DNA of 11,520 bases from Clostridia bacterium (GCA_030592355.1 JAUVJE010000064.1:1-11520), one strand, 5' to 3'; shown: positions 1 to 6,437, numbered from the stretch's first letter. Notes: generated by a model from the sequence alone, not told the origin. Made by a program: numbers and translations.

Positions 1-688
1 CAAGTTCACATGCCGTCTCCTGTCCCGGTACACTCCCCGAACATTCAATAACTATATCGAAATTTTCGCTTTTATTTACTTCTTCAGGAAATATAACCCG
101 GTCGGCACCGGATTTTTTTGCGACTTCAAGGCGTTCTTTGGACAGATCAACTGCCGTTATCTCAGCAGTATCAAAATTTTTCAATATCTGCACCGTGCAA
201 AGTCCCATTGCACCCATGCCCATGACAAGCACTTTTTTCTTGTAATAATCGTCGGCTGACAGCGGAGTCATTGCACAATGATAAGCACACCCGTACATTT
301 CAAGAATTGCCGCTTCTTTAATATCCCTGCTATCTGGAATAACAACAGCAATATCATCGCAGCATCTGTTCACATAGGATCTGTGACAAGGCTCTCCGCC
401 GTGTCCGGTCATAACTACTATATCGCCAGTTGCAAACCCTTCTGTCCCGGGACCGGTTTTTACGATTTTTCCCACTGCCTCATGCCCCGGTTCACCGGTT
501 TTCATTGGGTAAGTCACTCCGTATCCCTTTTTATATCCGCCCTCAAAGCTGCGAAGTTCCGATGTGTTGCATAAGGATGATGCAATTATCTCAATCCCTA
601 CCTGATTTTCACCCGGTCCTGATACCTCCATCTCAATAAAGACTGGTTTTCCGGGCGCTTTATAAACTAAACAATTAATAATATTCAT
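1..688 (-). CDS. Medium-chain (zinc-type) alcohol/polyol dehydrogenase, 3' part cut by window edge
   Basis: The reverse strand reads open from ATG at 688 to the window edge (229 codons), so the gene is partial. It belongs to the medium-chain dehydrogenase/reductase family, cytosolic NAD(P)-dependent oxidoreductases of alcohols, polyols or sugar acids. The GroES-like N-terminal domain carries C40 in the usual catalytic zinc position (CNTSE instead of the usual CGTD/CGSD) and the GHE motif at H69-E70. The Rossmann domain starts near residue 151 with the glycine motif GMGAMG (157-162), and D181 at the end of the second strand favours NAD over NADP. The four-cysteine structural-zinc lobe is absent: the stretch after GDIVV (89-93) is short. 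A GGAG ribosome-binding site lies a few bases before the start. It is transcribed away from a TRAP transporter, which suggests that it oxidises the imported substrate or a derivative. The family call is firm; the substrate is unknown. Confidence 0.9.
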   Translation of the reverse strand, partial: MNIINCLVYKAPGKPVFIEMEVSGPGENQVGIEIIASSLCNTSELRSFEGGYKKGYGVTYPMKTGEPGHEAVGKIVKTGPGTEGFATGDIVVMTGHGGEPCHRSYVNRCCDDIAVVIPDSRDIKEAAILEMYGCAYHCAMTPLSADDYYKKKVLVMGMGAMGLCTVQILKNFDTAEITAVDLSKERLEVAKKSGADRVIFPEEVNKSENFDIVIECSGSVPGQETACEL

Positions 689-743
689 TTCACTGCTCCA
701 TATAACAATAATATTTTTAATTTTATTACAAATTATTGAAAAT

Positions 744-752
744 TACACTAAA
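744..752. promoter_or_regulatory. Possible degenerate second operator near the dehydrogenase
   Basis: The 9-mer TACACTAAA occurs here and also in the reverse complement of the perfect palindrome at 853-870 (there as GTACACTAAAG). Only one half-site plus the spacer is conserved; the other half is AATT instead of ACTT/AGT. It lies about 55 bases upstream of the dehydrogenase start, where a repressor could act on that gene. In such AT-rich sequence a 9-base match may be chance. Confidence 0.3.
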
Positions 753-821
753 TTAAACACAAATCCTGCCTTTTTTAAATTTATTTAATCGAAATGATGC
801 TGCCGCCCTCCTGAATAGCAA

Positions 822-843
822 TTGGCCATCGTGGATTGGCCAA
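822..843. repeat. Inverted repeat, 7-bp arms (TTGGCCA / TGGCCAA)
   Basis: The arms TTGGCCA (822-828) and TGGCCAA (837-843) are perfectly complementary around an 8-base spacer. Because TGGCCA is itself palindromic, the same bases also form a direct repeat of ATTGGCCA (821-828 and 835-842) with 14-base periodicity. Centred about 70 bases upstream of the predicted TRAP transcription start, it is in a position suited to an activator or an auxiliary operator. No regulator can be named. Confidence 0.45.
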
Positions 844-852
844 CGTTATATC

Positions 853-870
853 ACTTTAGTGTACTAAAGT
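853..870. promoter_or_regulatory. Perfect palindromic operator of GntR-like form
   Basis: ACTTTAGT (853-860) and ACTAAAGT (863-870) are exact reverse complements around a 2-base GT spacer. The core TAGT-GT-ACTA fits the general GntR-family operator form TNGT-n-ACNA. The last base of the right arm is the first base of the TTGACA -35 box, so bound protein would block RNA polymerase. Repression relieved by the transported substrate is the natural inference; the regulator gene is not in the window. Confidence 0.6.
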
Positions 871-898
871 TGACACGAGGATGCTACGAATATATACT
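870..898 (+). promoter_or_regulatory. Sigma-70 promoter of the TRAP operon
   Basis: TTGACA (870-875) is separated by exactly 17 bases from TATACT (893-898), a near-consensus housekeeping promoter. Transcription would start near 905, giving a leader of about 88 nt before the first TRAP gene at 993. Such a strong core promoter needs repression to be regulated, consistent with the palindrome touching its -35 box. Confidence 0.75.
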
Positions 899-931
899 TC
901 TGTGGAAGAAAGCTTGGACCCGCAATTAAAC

Positions 932-956
932 ATCGGGAAATACTCCCGATATTTTT
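932..956 (+). terminator. Leader hairpin followed by T-run (possible attenuator)
   Basis: ATCGGGA (932-938) pairs perfectly with TCCCGAT (944-950) around a 5-base loop, and a run of five T follows at 952-956. This resembles a short intrinsic terminator within the untranslated leader of the TRAP operon, starting about 27 nt after the predicted transcription start. The stem is only 7 bp and the T-run is short, so read-through would be substantial. It could instead protect the 5' end of the transcript. Confidence 0.45.
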
Positions 957-992
957 ATACACTGCTGTCAACTTTCAAAAAGGGGGTATACA

Positions 993-2033
993 ATGAACCA
1001 AATCGGGAAAAAATTTCTGGTGATAATAATCACTCTCAGTCTATTGGTATCTCTTTATTCCTGTGGCAACAGCGAATTTCCAGAAACTTATGAATTCAGT
1101 CTTGCGCATTTTTTCCCTGGAACTCATCCTGCCGAAACTGCATTTATACAGGTGTGGGCTGATAAAATTAATTCTGCGACCGAAGGCAAAGTAAAAATTA
1201 CAAGTTATCCAGGAGGCACACTTCTCAGACCTGCCGACACATATAACGGCGTAAAAGAAGGCATTTCCGATATCGGAATGTCCTGTTTTGCATATACCCG
1301 GGGACAATTTCCTGTATTGGAAGCATTTGAACTGCCTGGAATTTTTTATAAAAATTCCAAGGTTGCCAGCATGGTTGCTTGGGATGGCATCAAACAGCTG
1401 AATCCCTTAGAAGTACAGGATACAAAGCTCCTTATGGTTATAGCAACAGGTCCCGGCGACTTATTCACAACCATTCCAATTAGGACTCTTGATGATCTTC
1501 AGGGAGTTGAAATTCGTGCAACAGGCATTAGCGCTACAACGCTTGAGTTGCTGGGAGGAACTCCCGTTGCAATGCCTCAATCCGAGGCATACGAAGCCCT
1601 TTCAAAGGGCGTGGTAAAAGGAAATCTGTCACCGGTAGAAGTCCTGAATGGCTGGAAACACGGAGAAGTCACTGATTATCTTACAAGAACCCCTTTTCTG
1701 TACAATACATTGTTCTTTGTGACCATGAACCTTGACAAGTGGAATTCAATGCCGAAAAAACTTCAGGATACCGTAATTGAAACTACGGAAAAATTCCATG
1801 AAAATATTGGAATCGCCCTTTGGGATATGCAAAACGAAGCTGGTATAGATTTTGCGCTTAATGAGCAGGGCATGGAAGAAATTATTCTTTCAGATGCAGA
1901 AGCAGCAAAATGGATTGAAAAAGTAACTCCAATGCATGATATATACACCCAAAATATAAAAAATAAAGGTATTGATACCGATGTTATATCATTAGTTAAA
2001 TCTTTAGCGGATAAATACAACGGACTCTATTGA
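993..2033 (+). CDS. dctP: TRAP transporter substrate-binding lipoprotein (DctP family)
   Basis: This 346-aa protein is the solute receptor of a TRAP transporter, which captures its ligand outside the inner membrane and hands it to the membrane subunits for Na+-coupled uptake. A lysine-containing n-region, a hydrophobic stretch (8-22) and a lipobox LYSC with C24 mark it as a lipoprotein rather than a free periplasmic protein. The body follows the DctP pattern: beta-strand YEFSLAHFFPGTHP at 33-46, the LDDLQGVEIRATG segment with R175 (the arginine that in this family binds the ligand carboxylate), and the TPVAMPQSEAYEALSKGVV block (190-208). The ribosome-binding site is a G-rich AAGGGGG just upstream. 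Spacing to the next gene is 10 bp, so the three TRAP genes form one operon. A carboxylate ligand is likely from family knowledge; which one is unknown. Confidence 0.93.
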   Translation: MNQIGKKFLVIIITLSLLVSLYSCGNSEFPETYEFSLAHFFPGTHPAETAFIQVWADKINSATEGKVKITSYPGGTLLRPADTYNGVKEGISDIGMSCFAYTRGQFPVLEAFELPGIFYKNSKVASMVAWDGIKQLNPLEVQDTKLLMVIATGPGDLFTTIPIRTLDDLQGVEIRATGISATTLELLGGTPVAMPQSEAYEALSKGVVKGNLSPVEVLNGWKHGEVTDYLTRTPFLYNTLFFVTMNLDKWNSMPKKLQDTVIETTEKFHENIGIALWDMQNEAGIDFALNEQGMEEIILSDAEAAKWIEKVTPMHDIYTQNIKNKGIDTDVISLVKSLADKYNGLY

Positions 2034-2043
2034 AACGGATATT

Positions 2044-2532
2044 ATGATAAGAAAAACAGAAACTATAATTAAGAAAACAGCCGCCATGTTCAATTTGGCA
2101 GCCGGAGGAGCAATAGTAGCCGCGATGCTTCTTGTTGTTGTCAATGTAATCCTCAGAACTGTATTTGGACGCCCCATACTCGGAACATATGAATTTATGG
2201 GTTTTATTTCAGTCTTGATTATCAGCTTTGGTTTGTCCTATTGCCTCTTGGCAAACGCACATATCGCAGTAGATTTCATCGTGGAAAAGTTCAACCCAAA
2301 AACACAAGGTGTTATCGACACCATAACTGGGATTTCCGTATTTTTATTCATGTCGTTTTTCACATGGAAAGTTTTTGATCATGCAACTACTATTCTGAAG
2401 AGCAGGCAGCTTTCGCCTACAACACAATTTCCATTTTATATTGTTATATACATAATGGCCGTATGCTTTACCGTGTTCTGTCTTGTTTACTTAATTAAAA
2501 TCAAAGAGTCAATCGGAAAGGCACGGCAATAA
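2044..2532 (+). CDS. dctQ: TRAP transporter small membrane subunit (DctQ family)
   Basis: This 162-aa protein has four predicted membrane helices (about 15-37, 50-70, 92-111 and 129-151), the usual size and topology for DctQ, which packs beside the large subunit. The loop VILRTVFGRPILGTYE (35-50) and AHIAVDFIVEKF (72-83) are typical of the family, as is the variable sequence elsewhere. The Shine-Dalgarno site is weak, which fits translation coupled to the preceding gene 10 bp upstream. Its stop codon overlaps the start of the next gene by one base (TAATG). Confidence 0.9.
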   Translation: MIRKTETIIKKTAAMFNLAAGGAIVAAMLLVVVNVILRTVFGRPILGTYEFMGFISVLIISFGLSYCLLANAHIAVDFIVEKFNPKTQGVIDTITGISVFLFMSFFTWKVFDHATTILKSRQLSPTTQFPFYIVIYIMAVCFTVFCLVYLIKIKESIGKARQ

Positions 2533-3839
2533 TGAGTCCTGAGTTAATCGGTTTACTGGGTATAATTCTGCTTTTGGTGTTTATTGTGATAAAAATGCCT
2601 ATATCTTTCGCCATGCTTATCGTCGGTCTTTTAGGGTTTGGTTTTATTGTTGCCCCTTCAGCCTCGCTCAGCATGGCAGCTACGGAAGTATACGCCACCT
2701 TTTCATCGTATTCATTAAGTGTTATTCCCATGTTTGTTTGGATGGGATTTATTGCCTACTATTCGGGGGTTGGTACCAATCTTTACAAATTCGCTTACCG
2801 GATGGTAGGCCACAAGCCGGGGGGATTGGCAATTGCCACTCAGGCGGCATGTGCCATGTTCGGTGCAATCTGCGGTTCAAACACTGCTACCGCAGCAACA
2901 ATGGGTGCAATTGCACTTCCTGAAATGAAAACATATAATTACGACGATTCCCTTTCATCTGCAAGCGTTGCGGCAGGAGGGGCGCTTGGCGTTTTAATTC
3001 CACCAAGCGTTATTTTCATAATTTACGGGATCTCATCCGAACAATCAATTGGCAAACTTTTTATGGCTGGTATTTTGCCCGGCATACTGCTGATGTTTCT
3101 ATATATGCTGACAATATATATATTGGTTAAGAGAAATCCTTCTCTTGGCCCCGCAGGCCCTAAATCCACCTGGAAAGAGCGCCTTGAATCCCTGGGTAAC
3201 GGGCTTTTTGAAGTCATGATAACTTTCCTTATATCCATTGGAGGTTTGTTATTAGGCTGGTTCACCCCCACTGAGGCGGGTGCCGTTGGAGCCGCAAGTA
3301 TATTGATTATTACGGTGCTCGGAAAACAATTGAATTGGGATGGCTTCAAAAAATCCCTCATGGATACCGTCCGAACCACAGCCATGATAATGATGATGGT
3401 TGCAGGCGCAACTGTGTTCGGTCGTTTTATAGCCATAAGCAGGCTGCCCTTTGCACTCGCAAGTTGGGCAACAAACCTTTCTTTACCGCCCTTCGGTATA
3501 ATGATAGTTATTTTGCTGATATATCTTGTGCTGGGCTGTTTCATTGACGCCCTGGCTCTTATATTGCTTACAATACCGATTTTCTTTCCGGTGGCCGTCG
3601 GTGTACTGGGGTACGATCCCATATGGTTTGGCGTTGTTATAGTGCTTGTTGTCGCCATGGGTGTTATTACTCCTCCCGTTGGCATGAATGTGTTTATCAT
3701 CAAGGGAGTGGCAAAGGATATTCCAACAGAAACCATATTCAAGGGAATATGGCCTTTCCTTATAGCGCTGTTCGTATGTCTTGGATTATTACTGGCATTT
3801 CCACAAATCGTCACATTCCTTCCAAATCTCTTCTCATAA
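2532..3839 (+). CDS. dctM: TRAP transporter large membrane subunit (DctM family)
   Basis: This 435-aa, highly hydrophobic protein is the transport channel of the TRAP system and the Na+-coupled permease in the inner membrane. Family landmarks are IPMFVWMGFIAYYSG (65-79), the first re-entrant region CGSNTATAATMG (114-125), AAGGALGVLIPPS (147-159), TPTEAGAVGA (245-254), GCFIDALALILLTIPIFFP (335-353) and ITPPVGMNVFIIKGVA (379-394). The two pseudo-symmetric halves typical of the ion-transporter superfamily are visible as paired G-rich/PP motifs. Length is normal for the family. It starts inside the stop codon of the small subunit, so translation is coupled. No obvious terminator follows before the next gene 63 bp away. 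Confidence 0.94.
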   Translation: MSPELIGLLGIILLLVFIVIKMPISFAMLIVGLLGFGFIVAPSASLSMAATEVYATFSSYSLSVIPMFVWMGFIAYYSGVGTNLYKFAYRMVGHKPGGLAIATQAACAMFGAICGSNTATAATMGAIALPEMKTYNYDDSLSSASVAAGGALGVLIPPSVIFIIYGISSEQSIGKLFMAGILPGILLMFLYMLTIYILVKRNPSLGPAGPKSTWKERLESLGNGLFEVMITFLISIGGLLLGWFTPTEAGAVGAASILIITVLGKQLNWDGFKKSLMDTVRTTAMIMMMVAGATVFGRFIAISRLPFALASWATNLSLPPFGIMIVILLIYLVLGCFIDALALILLTIPIFFPVAVGVLGYDPIWFGVVIVLVVAMGVITPPVGMNVFIIKGVAKDIPTETIFKGIWPFLIALFVCLGLLLAFPQIVTFLPNLFS

Positions 3840-3902
3840 TCATTTGCGGGATTCTCACAAAGAATATACAATGTTTCCATAAAAAGTCCGGAAGGTATTC
3901 AT

Positions 3903-4808
3903 ATGAATTTATTATCAATTATTCAACCGGTTGTTTTAGAAGCCGCCGCAACCCAATCAAAAACCACCTTATTTGACAGTAGTTTTTTAATAACTGTGGC
4001 ACTCATTGTTTTTTCTACTTTACTTATTGCTTTTATTAAGCATATGAAAAAGGACAAATGTATAAAAAGCTTTAAATCCGATGTGGTGACTGTCTATTTC
4101 AACGACGGCAAGAACATAATGGGAAGACTGGATGTAGAAAACACCGGTTCTGAGTTAATTATCGAACATCCGGATGACGGAATAAAACGCAGTTATATAC
4201 TGTATAAGGAAGAATATCTTAATGTAAGATTTTTTGTTCGTTATCACAATGATCTTGACGACAGGCGAAAAAAAGAACGTCTCAAGGTCATAAAAAAAAC
4301 ATATCATCCCAATATATTCCGACGTATCGGCAGAGTAATTAATATATTCTTTAAAATCATTAACGATTCCATGATGGATATTTTTACGGCTCTGTCCGGC
4401 AAATTAAAAACTTCAAGTTCTTCATATACAACATCTGAAAAATACGTAACCAATGTAAGTAAAGAAGGTGTAGCTTCAATGGATACCACCTATGAGCCTC
4501 TTCTTGAAAAATATATCGGCAATAAAGTAGTGTGTCAGCACAGCCACAACGGGAAAACATATGAAATCCGCGGAATACTTAAAGATTATACGGGTCGGTA
4601 TATGGAATTACTGGATGTTGATTTCGCCGCTGAAGGGTTAAAAATTTCCAAAGCAGATTTGGTACTGCCGAGAAAAGCAAATAAAGTCAGAAACCTTGGG
4701 GAAGATGCAATTAAATTATTTACATTGCCTGAGACTTTTAATCTTAATTGGTATAAAAAGAGTGTTAAGAAATCGCTCCATGATAAATTTAAAAAAGACA
4801 AATCATAA
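3903..4808 (+). CDS. Uncharacterised membrane-anchored protein with two small beta-barrel-like segments
   Basis: I do not recognise this 301-aa protein. A GGAAGG ribosome-binding site (3890-3895) seven bases before ATG supports the start. Residues 28-47 form one strong membrane helix, followed by a lysine-rich stretch (KHMKKDK), which predicts a short outside N-terminus and a cytoplasmic body. Residues 61-110 read as beta strands with a turn FNDGKNIMGRLDVEN, and residues 205-255 as a second such segment (NGKTYEIRGILKDYTGRYMELLDVDF is the core). Both have the strand-turn-G-strand look of SH3- or LSm-like barrels. Between them are a basic helical region (115-170) that could lie on the membrane, and a Ser/Thr-rich linker (170-190). 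It follows the TRAP genes by 63 bp on the same strand and may be cotranscribed, but nothing ties it functionally to transport. Confidence 0.8.
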   Translation: MNLLSIIQPVVLEAAATQSKTTLFDSSFLITVALIVFSTLLIAFIKHMKKDKCIKSFKSDVVTVYFNDGKNIMGRLDVENTGSELIIEHPDDGIKRSYILYKEEYLNVRFFVRYHNDLDDRRKKERLKVIKKTYHPNIFRRIGRVINIFFKIINDSMMDIFTALSGKLKTSSSSYTTSEKYVTNVSKEGVASMDTTYEPLLEKYIGNKVVCQHSHNGKTYEIRGILKDYTGRYMELLDVDFAAEGLKISKADLVLPRKANKVRNLGEDAIKLFTLPETFNLNWYKKSVKKSLHDKFKKDKS

Positions 4809-4994
4809 TCCGCCTTAATTTTATTACAGTAATTAGACATTATATATACAAAATCAAGTTCTATATATGCTTTGATTGTAGTAATAATGATATTGTGCAT
4901 GTGGTTGTTGATTGCATTTTCACTGGTTTTTTATCCATCCATCTAAAATACATGAAAAAGCAATCAAATTAATTCTTGTTTGATAAAGCCGGTA
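4809..4994. other. Intergenic stretch between converging genes, no feature seen
   Basis: These 186 AT-rich bases separate the converging 301-aa and 69-aa genes. I see no reading frame with a credible start and no GC-rich hairpin with a T-run, so the terminators of both genes remain unassigned. Confidence 0.5.
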
Positions 4995-5204
4995 TTAACC
5001 AAATATACTACGGTCAATTATTCCGATTATTCCAAAGGCTAAAATTACGCCCCCGATGACTGCATAAATGATTCTGGTTGCGCCAAAACCAATTGTCTCA
5101 GCCATCCTTTTAGTCCTTCCGACAATACCCTTTCCAAGAATACCAATAAAGATAAGCATATAGGCACCGGCAATTACCAGAACCATACCAATCAGCCAAT
5201 TCAT
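4995..5204 (-). CDS. Small two-helix membrane protein (69 aa)
   Basis: The start is strongly supported: an excellent Shine-Dalgarno sequence AAGGAGG (complement of 5212-5218) lies seven bases before ATG, and a near-consensus promoter lies just upstream. The protein has two hydrophobic helices (about 2-25 and 45-65) joined by a basic loop GKGIVGRTKRMAETIG. The second helix begins with GATRIIYAVIGG, a pattern that recalls small two-helix families such as Imm17-type proteins, but I could not test this and would not name it on that basis. The loop has five basic residues, so it probably faces the cytoplasm. It is divergent from the 335-aa gene and shares its control region. Function unknown. Confidence 0.75.
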   Translation of the reverse strand: MNWLIGMVLVIAGAYMLIFIGILGKGIVGRTKRMAETIGFGATRIIYAVIGGVILAFGIIGIIDRSIFG

Positions 5205-5236
5205 GTTACTGCCTCCTTTAGCTTTAATACACTTAA

Positions 5237-5265
5237 ATTATATTCCTGTCTGTTATTGCAGTCAA
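5237..5265 (-). promoter_or_regulatory. Sigma-70 promoter of the 69-aa membrane protein gene
   Basis: On the minus strand TTGACT (complement of 5260-5265) is followed after exactly 17 bases by TATAAT (complement of 5237-5242), with a perfect -10 box. Transcription would start near 5230, leaving a leader of about 25 nt that contains the strong Shine-Dalgarno site. Confidence 0.75.
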
Positions 5266-5269
5266 ACCA

Positions 5270-5298
5270 TTGGAGTTTTAACTCCCAGGGTATAAAAT
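5270..5298 (+). promoter_or_regulatory. Likely promoter of the 335-aa gene
   Basis: TTGGAG (5270-5275), 17 bases, then TAAAAT (5293-5298) form a moderate sigma-70 promoter pointing toward the gene at 5328. Transcription would begin near 5305. This start lies downstream of the alternative TTG codon at 5256 and therefore supports the ATG at 5328 as the true start. Confidence 0.5.
5272..5285. promoter_or_regulatory. Palindrome shared by divergent promoters (GGAGTT-TT-AACTCC)
   Basis: Perfect 6-bp arms (5272-5277 and 5280-5285) flank a 2-base spacer. It lies between the -35 and -10 boxes of the plus-strand promoter and just upstream of the -35 box of the minus-strand promoter. A protein bound here could repress one gene and affect the other. 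The match could be chance, but the position favours a function. Confidence 0.45.
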
Positions 5299-5327
5299 AC
5301 AGTTACTATTTGAATTACGGGGTTATT

Positions 5328-6335
5328 ATGAAAGTCAATTTATCCACTGTCAGAAACGAACTTCTCGGAGTCTTTGAATCAAGGAGAGACAAAAACGGCC
5401 CTCCGGGTTGTTATAGATGGCTCCCGGGAAGCCGGACCAATCTTTATGCCAGCCTTGATGTTGCAATCGCATACCCAATAATGGGAATAAAAGCCACTTC
5501 TCTTGATTCCGGACTGAAAAATTCATGGATAAATCACATTAATTCCTATGCAGATGATTATACGAAAGACGGTCGTTATAAAGATATTATTCCTCGCCAT
5601 TCGCCGTTTCATTGCAATGGAATGGTCATAGGGGCACTCGGGTATCTTGGAGGAAAACAGGTTTTCCCAGTGAAACTTTATGAAGCCTTTGACACTCCTG
5701 TAAAAATTGAAAATTGGTTGGGAAATATAGATTGGCCAAACCAGTGGTCAAGCGGTTTCTGGGGCGGTCCTATGATGTTTTCAATGAGCAAAGCTTGTAC
5801 TGATGAATGGATTACTACTGTTATAGCCTGGCTTAGTGATAACCTTGATGATCAAACCGGCATGTGGAGAAAGGGTGTTTGTCCTTCAGGTATTTACCAA
5901 CCTCTTGGTGGTTTTGTCCATATATATCCGATTTATGATTATCACAGAAAATCTTTTCCTCATCCTGACAAGGTAATAGACTGTGTTTATAATCTGCAGA
6001 CACCTAACGGCAACTGGTATCCAAACAACGCTTTCAGTTATCTTGATATGGATGCATTATATGCTTATGCAGCTATGTTGAAACAATCAGGCAAGAAAAA
6101 AGACTTGGTATATAAAAGCACTCTTAAATATGCTGGATTTTTGATGAGTCTTTTGAATAAAAACAAAAAGGAAGTTTATCAAACCATGACAATGCATGGT
6201 TTATTATGTCTTGCAAGCACATTCGGTTTACTTAACCAATTATTGCCTGGAATTTTTACAGATAGCACAGAATGGTTCGATATATTCAGCGCACAAATGC
6301 TATACCGAACCGATTCGGTTGAAGTTTCAACATAA
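5328..6335 (+). CDS. Uncharacterised protein, probable alpha/alpha-toroid fold
   Basis: The frame is open from a TTG at 5256, but ATG at 5328 has a GGGG ribosome-binding site five bases upstream and lies downstream of a likely promoter, so I choose it (335 aa). There is no signal peptide or membrane helix, so it is probably cytosolic. The sequence alternates helices with aromatic- and glycine-rich loops: PPGCYRWLPGSRTNLYASLDVA (25-46), HSPFHCNGMVIGALGYLGGKQ (91-111), WPNQWSSGFWGG (136-147), GMWRKGV (178-184), QPLGGFVHIYPIYDYH (191-206), LQTPNGNWYPNNAF (223-236) and YLDMDALYAYA (238-248). The element LQ-x-PNGNW followed by a D-rich helix resembles the repeat of prenyltransferase/squalene-cyclase toroids and of (alpha/alpha)6 carbohydrate-active enzymes. 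Conserved-looking Trp, His, Asp and Tyr residues suggest a binding cleft. I cannot assign a reaction. It is transcribed toward the signalling operon and divergently from the 69-aa gene. Confidence 0.8.
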   Translation: MKVNLSTVRNELLGVFESRRDKNGPPGCYRWLPGSRTNLYASLDVAIAYPIMGIKATSLDSGLKNSWINHINSYADDYTKDGRYKDIIPRHSPFHCNGMVIGALGYLGGKQVFPVKLYEAFDTPVKIENWLGNIDWPNQWSSGFWGGPMMFSMSKACTDEWITTVIAWLSDNLDDQTGMWRKGVCPSGIYQPLGGFVHIYPIYDYHRKSFPHPDKVIDCVYNLQTPNGNWYPNNAFSYLDMDALYAYAAMLKQSGKKKDLVYKSTLKYAGFLMSLLNKNKKEVYQTMTMHGLLCLASTFGLLNQLLPGIFTDSTEWFDIFSAQMLYRTDSVEVST

Positions 6336-6437
6336 CAGTTGAACTTATTGCTTTTGACTTCCAAAACAAAGACCAACATTCCAAAGGATACACAATTTAC
6401 ATAGAAATTAATTTTAAATTAGTTTTTGTATTATAGT

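Larger units (their letters stand above)
689..992. other. Divergent intergenic control region between dehydrogenase and TRAP genes
   Basis: No gene is supported in these 304 bases. The region drives two divergent transcripts and holds several elements listed separately: a sigma-70 promoter toward the TRAP genes, a perfect palindrome at its -35 box, a second inverted repeat upstream, and a leader hairpin. The part next to the dehydrogenase (about 705-790) is very AT-rich and contains a partial copy of the palindrome, but I could not pick a convincing -35/-10 pair for the minus strand. Confidence 0.7.

Noticed and set aside
278..639. Plus-strand open frames over the dehydrogenase region
   Set aside because: They are antisense shadows of the minus-strand dehydrogenase, which has clear zinc-binding and NAD-binding motifs.
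881..1093. Short plus-strand frame overlapping the start of the TRAP binding-protein gene
   Set aside because: It spans the predicted transcription start and the leader hairpin and overlaps the signal peptide in another frame; no family resemblance.
3023..3880. 285-codon minus-strand open frame opposite the large TRAP subunit
   Set aside because: Long only because it mirrors the composition of a hydrophobic gene; the plus-strand frame has all DctM motifs.
5256..5327. N-terminal extension of the 335-aa protein from a TTG start
   Set aside because: It would start upstream of the likely promoter, lacks a ribosome-binding site, and the ATG at 5328 has a GGGG site.
6336..6437. Possible bidirectional terminator between the converging 335-aa gene and HD-GYP gene
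   Set aside because: Only AT-only imperfect repeats are present; no GC-containing stem with a T-run could be found.
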